6,926 nucleotides of DNA from Candidatus Altarchaeota archaeon (GTDB taxonomy: Archaea; Altiarchaeota; Altiarchaeia; IMC4; QMZM01): NCBI GenBank assembly GCA_015523055.1, contig WALD01000051.1:1-6926 (forward strand), read 5' to 3'. Shown in pieces: positions 5,155 to 6,926 of this stretch. The translations under genes and the position numbers were made by a program. Below the pieces are notes generated by a model. That model made no database searches, was not told where the DNA came from, and saw nothing but the letters and a program-made list of their open reading frames with translations. Every line of letters begins with the position of its first letter. The stretch's first letter is position 1.

Positions 5155-6189
5155 CTAAAAATCAGTAGATTGGGACATTAGTTCATCCAGAAGTTCTTTT
5201 AGGTCAAGGGAAACAACAGCAATCCTTTCATCTGCTGCGCCATAGTAGATGTAGAGCCTTTCATCAAAGATAGCAGTTCCGGTGGGAAAGACAACATTGT
5301 TGACAATACCCTTTTTCTCCCATTTCTCCTCAGGAGAGAAAAGGGGCTCATCAAGACGGCCTATTACCCTGCAGGGATTATCTCTGTCCAGCAGAGCCGC
5401 CCCTGCCCGATATACTTTTCCTTGCTTTGTATCCTCAACGGCATGGTAGATAAATAACCACCCCTCCTTTGTTTCAATGGGCGTAGGTCCTCCACCAATA
5501 CATCTGGATTCAAACCAGTATCTGGAGTTCAGGATTATGTAATCCGATAACTGCCCCAGATGTTCCCTCCAGAACTCCGGGGTTAAGTCCTGAAAATCAT
5601 CAAAGTAGATAACCTGAATCTCCGGGAGGACCCGGTGGATTAATGCAAATTTTCCGTTAATCTTTTCTGGAAATAGAAATGTGTCCTTGCCCCACAACAG
5701 GACAGTATCTCTGGTATCGCCCTCACATTTGTCGTATATGCCAAAATTTAGATATCTTCCGGGCATATCTGACTGCCTGAATATCCTGGATGCCTCGGCA
5801 TAGGATATCCCTGCAGTAACAACTCCTTTCTTCTTAAAATCCTTCATATCACTGCTTGTTGCATACGCCGCCCATACATTCCTGCCATCATAGGCCATGT
5901 AGAACAGATAATATACACCGTCAATAAGAGCGATTCGGGGGTCTTCAATGCCGTGCATTTCATAATCAAATTCCGGGGCAATGATTGGCTCCTTTGCCCG
6001 TTCTGCGACATTTAAGGGGCCATCCAGTCTGCAATAACCCACACTTGAATAGTTTCCCTCCCTGACCGCGCGATAAAACATATGAACTGACTCCCCCTCC
6101 CTGATGCATGTTGGATTTATAACCGCCAGATTCTCAAATTCCAGATCGGTTGGCTCCAGAATAATGCCCTCTCTTCTGATTGACACCAT
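5155..6189 (-). CDS. GH130 family glycoside phosphorylase/hydrolase (344 aa)
   Basis: The full length fits a single five-bladed beta-propeller of GH130, a family of beta-mannoside phosphorylases and some beta-1,2-mannosidases. Conserved blocks in order: NPTCIREGESVHMFYRA (25-41), GIEDPRI (80-86, with the likely catalytic Asp83), WGKDTFLFPEKINGKFALIHR (166-186), GGGPTPIETKEGWLFIYHAV (232-251), NVVFPTGTAIF (298-308) and YYGAADERIAV (315-325). There is no signal peptide, so it acts in the cytosol, which favours phosphorolysis or intracellular turnover over digestion of external mannan. Substrate and phosphorolysis versus hydrolysis cannot be read from the sequence with certainty. It is the first gene of a minus-strand operon with the GT4 fusion. 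No Shine-Dalgarno precedes ATG 6189, and a TATA box about 25 nt upstream suggests a leaderless mRNA. Confidence 0.92.
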   Translation of the reverse strand: MVSIRREGIILEPTDLEFENLAVINPTCIREGESVHMFYRAVREGNYSSVGYCRLDGPLNVAERAKEPIIAPEFDYEMHGIEDPRIALIDGVYYLFYMAYDGRNVWAAYATSSDMKDFKKKGVVTAGISYAEASRIFRQSDMPGRYLNFGIYDKCEGDTRDTVLLWGKDTFLFPEKINGKFALIHRVLPEIQVIYFDDFQDLTPEFWREHLGQLSDYIILNSRYWFESRCIGGGPTPIETKEGWLFIYHAVEDTKQGKVYRAGAALLDRDNPCRVIGRLDEPLFSPEEKWEKKGIVNNVVFPTGTAIFDERLYIYYGAADERIAVVSLDLKELLDELMSQSTDF

Positions 6190-6209
6190 ATAAAATAATT
6201 TGATTTGCG

Positions 6210-6217
6210 ATTTAAAA
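6210..6217 (-). promoter_or_regulatory. TATA box of the GH130-GT4 operon
   Basis: On the minus strand TTTTAAAT is centred about 25 nt upstream of the GH130 ATG. In archaea this places transcription start at or within a base or two of the start codon. Together with the absence of a Shine-Dalgarno in the AT-rich stretch between, it predicts a leaderless transcript. Confidence 0.55.
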
Positions 6218-6303
6218 GAATATGCATCTTTCCAACCAGGGATGAACAGACCACATAAGGGATGCTGACCCCTTGGACCCCTGCCTTATTAATGGGGGTA
6301 TCC

Positions 6304-6310
6304 TTTATAT
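6304..6310 (+). promoter_or_regulatory. possible TATA box of rnp2
   Basis: TTTATAT lies in the 188-bp divergent intergenic region between GH130 and rnp2. It would start transcription near 6331-6336, giving a leader of about 45 nt. An alternative box is TTAATATC (6317-6324). A perfect 10-bp palindrome, GGGATATCCC (6356-6365), lies between this promoter and the gene start. Confidence 0.35.
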
Positions 6311-6377
6311 GTTATACTTAATATCTGGATAATTCCGCACAGCGTATTCAATCCAGGGATATCCCACACCCATCAAG

Positions 6378-6719
6378 ATGCTGAAGCCCATACCCCCAAC
6401 GCTAAGGGAGAGGAACCGCTACCTTGCCTTTGAAGTAATCTCGGACTCAAATCCCAAAAGAGACGAGATAATCAGAGCGATTCATAATTTATGCCTCGGT
6501 TTTCTTGGTGAGCTGGGAACCTCAAAGGCAGGACTCTGGCTCATGGACTGGGACGATAGGAAGAAAAGAGGAATTCTCAAGGTGACGCACAGGTCAGTTG
6601 AGGAGGTCAGAGCATCCCTTGTTATGGTAAAAGAGATTAACAGAAGCAAATGCATCCTCAGGATTCTTGGGGTCTCCGGGACGGTGAAAACGGCAAAAGA
6701 GAAATACCTCCTGAGTTGA
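6378..6719 (+). CDS. rnp2: RNase P protein component 2 (Pop5-like)
   Basis: Rnp2 is the archaeal Pop5 homologue. With Rpp30/Rnp3 it assists the RNase P RNA in removing 5' leaders from pre-tRNA. Family marks are PPTLRERNRYLAFEVIS (6-22), the helix DEIIRAIHNLCLGFLGELG (28-46), the central strands KAGLWLMDWDDRKKRGILKVTH (50-71), VEEVRASLVMVKEI (74-87) and the C-terminal LGVSGTVKTAKEKYL (97-111). The 113-residue length is normal. No Shine-Dalgarno precedes ATG 6378. In many euryarchaea this gene sits with rnp3 and the proteasome alpha gene; here neither adjoins it, and a tRNA gene starts 36 bp after its stop. The tRNA promoter box overlaps that gap, so the two may be transcribed separately or together. 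Confidence 0.9.
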   Translation: MLKPIPPTLRERNRYLAFEVISDSNPKRDEIIRAIHNLCLGFLGELGTSKAGLWLMDWDDRKKRGILKVTHRSVEEVRASLVMVKEINRSKCILRILGVSGTVKTAKEKYLLS

Positions 6720-6720
6720 T

Positions 6721-6727
6721 TTTTATC
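6721..6727 (+). promoter_or_regulatory. TATA-like box (TTTTATC) of the tRNA at 6756
   Basis: TTTTATC ends 29 nt before the tRNA and directly follows the rnp2 stop codon. The same heptamer sits 30 nt before tRNA-Leu, which supports a shared tRNA promoter element. Confidence 0.45.
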
Positions 6728-6794
6728 TCTCCTTCCCAATAATATCTCATCCGGGGGGCCCGTAGCTCAGTCTGGTTAGAGCGCTCGACTCATA

Positions 6795-6881
6795 GAACCC
6801 CCTTCTTTCCTTTGGAAAAAGGAGGGAGGGTGTTTCACCCCCAAAGAAAAAACAGGTGGATGAAGAGCATAGGTTTGAGTT
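6795..6881 (+). other. intron of the tRNA at 6756, at 37/38
   Basis: This is a canonical bulge-helix-bulge. The central helix CTCA (6789-6792) pairs with TGAG (6876-6879), the bulges are TA^G (6793-6795) and TT^A (6880-6882), and the intron-side helix AACC (6796-6799) pairs with GGTT (6872-6875). Hairpin element H4 fills the first half. The second half (about 6841-6871) is A-rich, with no clear guide-RNA box; GTGGATGA resembles a box C but has an extra base. Confidence 0.93.
6797..6840. repeat. hairpin element H4 in the intron of the tRNA at 6756
   Basis: TTCTTTCC (6803-6810) pairs with GGAAAAAG (6814-6821) around a TTT loop with one C-A mismatch. The stem is extended by C-rich/G-rich arms outside. 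A second small stem, GGGTG-TTT-CACCC (6828-6840), follows. The left arm matches H1-H3 and the TGTTTCACCCC tail matches TGCTTCACCCC in the tRNA-Leu intron. Confidence 0.75.
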
Positions 6882-6926
6882 ATCGAGTGGTCGTGAGTTC
6901 AAATCTCATCGGGCCCATTGCACAGT

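Larger units (their letters stand above)
6756..6917 (+). tRNA. tRNA with anticodon CAU, probably Ile2 (or elongator Met), with 87-nt intron
   Basis: The exons are 6756-6794 and 6882-6917, with no encoded CCA. Acceptor GGGCCCG (6756-6762) pairs fully with CGGGCCC (6910-6916); A6917 is the discriminator. The D arm is GCTC/GAGC. Anticodon stem CTCGA (6784-6788) pairs with TCGAG (6883-6887), and the joined loop CTCATAA carries CAT at 6791-6793. The variable loop is TGGTC and the T arm GTGAG-TTCAAAT-CTCAT. The GGGCCCG acceptor and TTCAAAT T loop resemble archaeal isoleucine tRNAs from memory, so I favour tRNA-Ile2, whose C34 is modified to agmatidine to read AUA. Elongator Met remains possible. 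Confidence 0.95.

Noticed and set aside
6257..6274. AAGGG/CCCTT hairpin in the divergent intergenic region as an operator
   Set aside because: Only five pairs with an 8-nt loop; this is expected by chance in this C/G-run-rich stretch.
6852..6871. Box C-like GTGGATGA in the intron, suggesting a C/D guide RNA
   Set aside because: It has an extra base relative to the RUGAUGA consensus, and no clear box D, C' or D' is present at suitable spacing.

Overview
The window is archaeal, probably from an uncultured euryarchaeal-type lineage. Three tRNA genes each carry an intron at position 37/38, two of them with textbook bulge-helix-bulge splice sites. There is a clear archaeal/eukaryal RNase P protein (Rnp2/Pop5). 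Promoters look like TATA boxes, at least one of them placed for a leaderless mRNA. Arginine codons are mostly AGG/AGA, and no tRNA encodes its CCA. I cannot name the species.

Layout. At 1-106 there is a 30-bp tandem repeat, possibly the 3' end of an upstream reading frame. At 128-1478 a two-gene plus-strand operon encodes a long coiled-coil protein and a small two-helix membrane protein with a coiled-coil tail. From 1479 to 2243 there is no protein gene. That stretch holds tRNA-Leu(UAG), with a 111-nt intron, and a tRNA with anticodon CAU (probably elongator Met), with a 37-nt intron. Around and between them are hairpins and short repeats. At 2244-2891 lies a ParB/sulfiredoxin-fold protein. 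Its 3' end overlaps by 18 bp the end of a convergent minus-strand operon (6189 to 2874), which encodes a GH130 glycosidase/phosphorylase and a 730-residue fusion of a GT4 glycosyltransferase with a six-hairpin-like domain. The right end carries rnp2 and, 36 bp after it, a second CAU tRNA (probably Ile2) with an 87-nt intron.

How the parts fit. GH130 plus GT4-fusion looks like one carbohydrate module that builds and/or turns over a short glycan, possibly mannose-based. This is inferred from families and not proven. Rnp2 and the intron-bearing tRNAs share the theme of tRNA maturation, although their proximity may be coincidental.

Most unusual signal. A family of related pyrimidine/purine hairpins (left arm close to CCCTTTCTTT) occurs four times: after the membrane-protein gene, at the start of the tRNA-Leu intron, directly at the 3' end of tRNA-Leu, and at the start of the Ile2/Met intron. 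The two intronic copies also share a downstream TGYTTCACCCC tail. This suggests a small dispersed hairpin element that settles at RNA ends and splice junctions, or introns copied between tRNA genes. The 1829-1990 stretch, with several stable stems and a 17-nt motif repeated after two of them, is a separate candidate for an undescribed structured RNA or small element.
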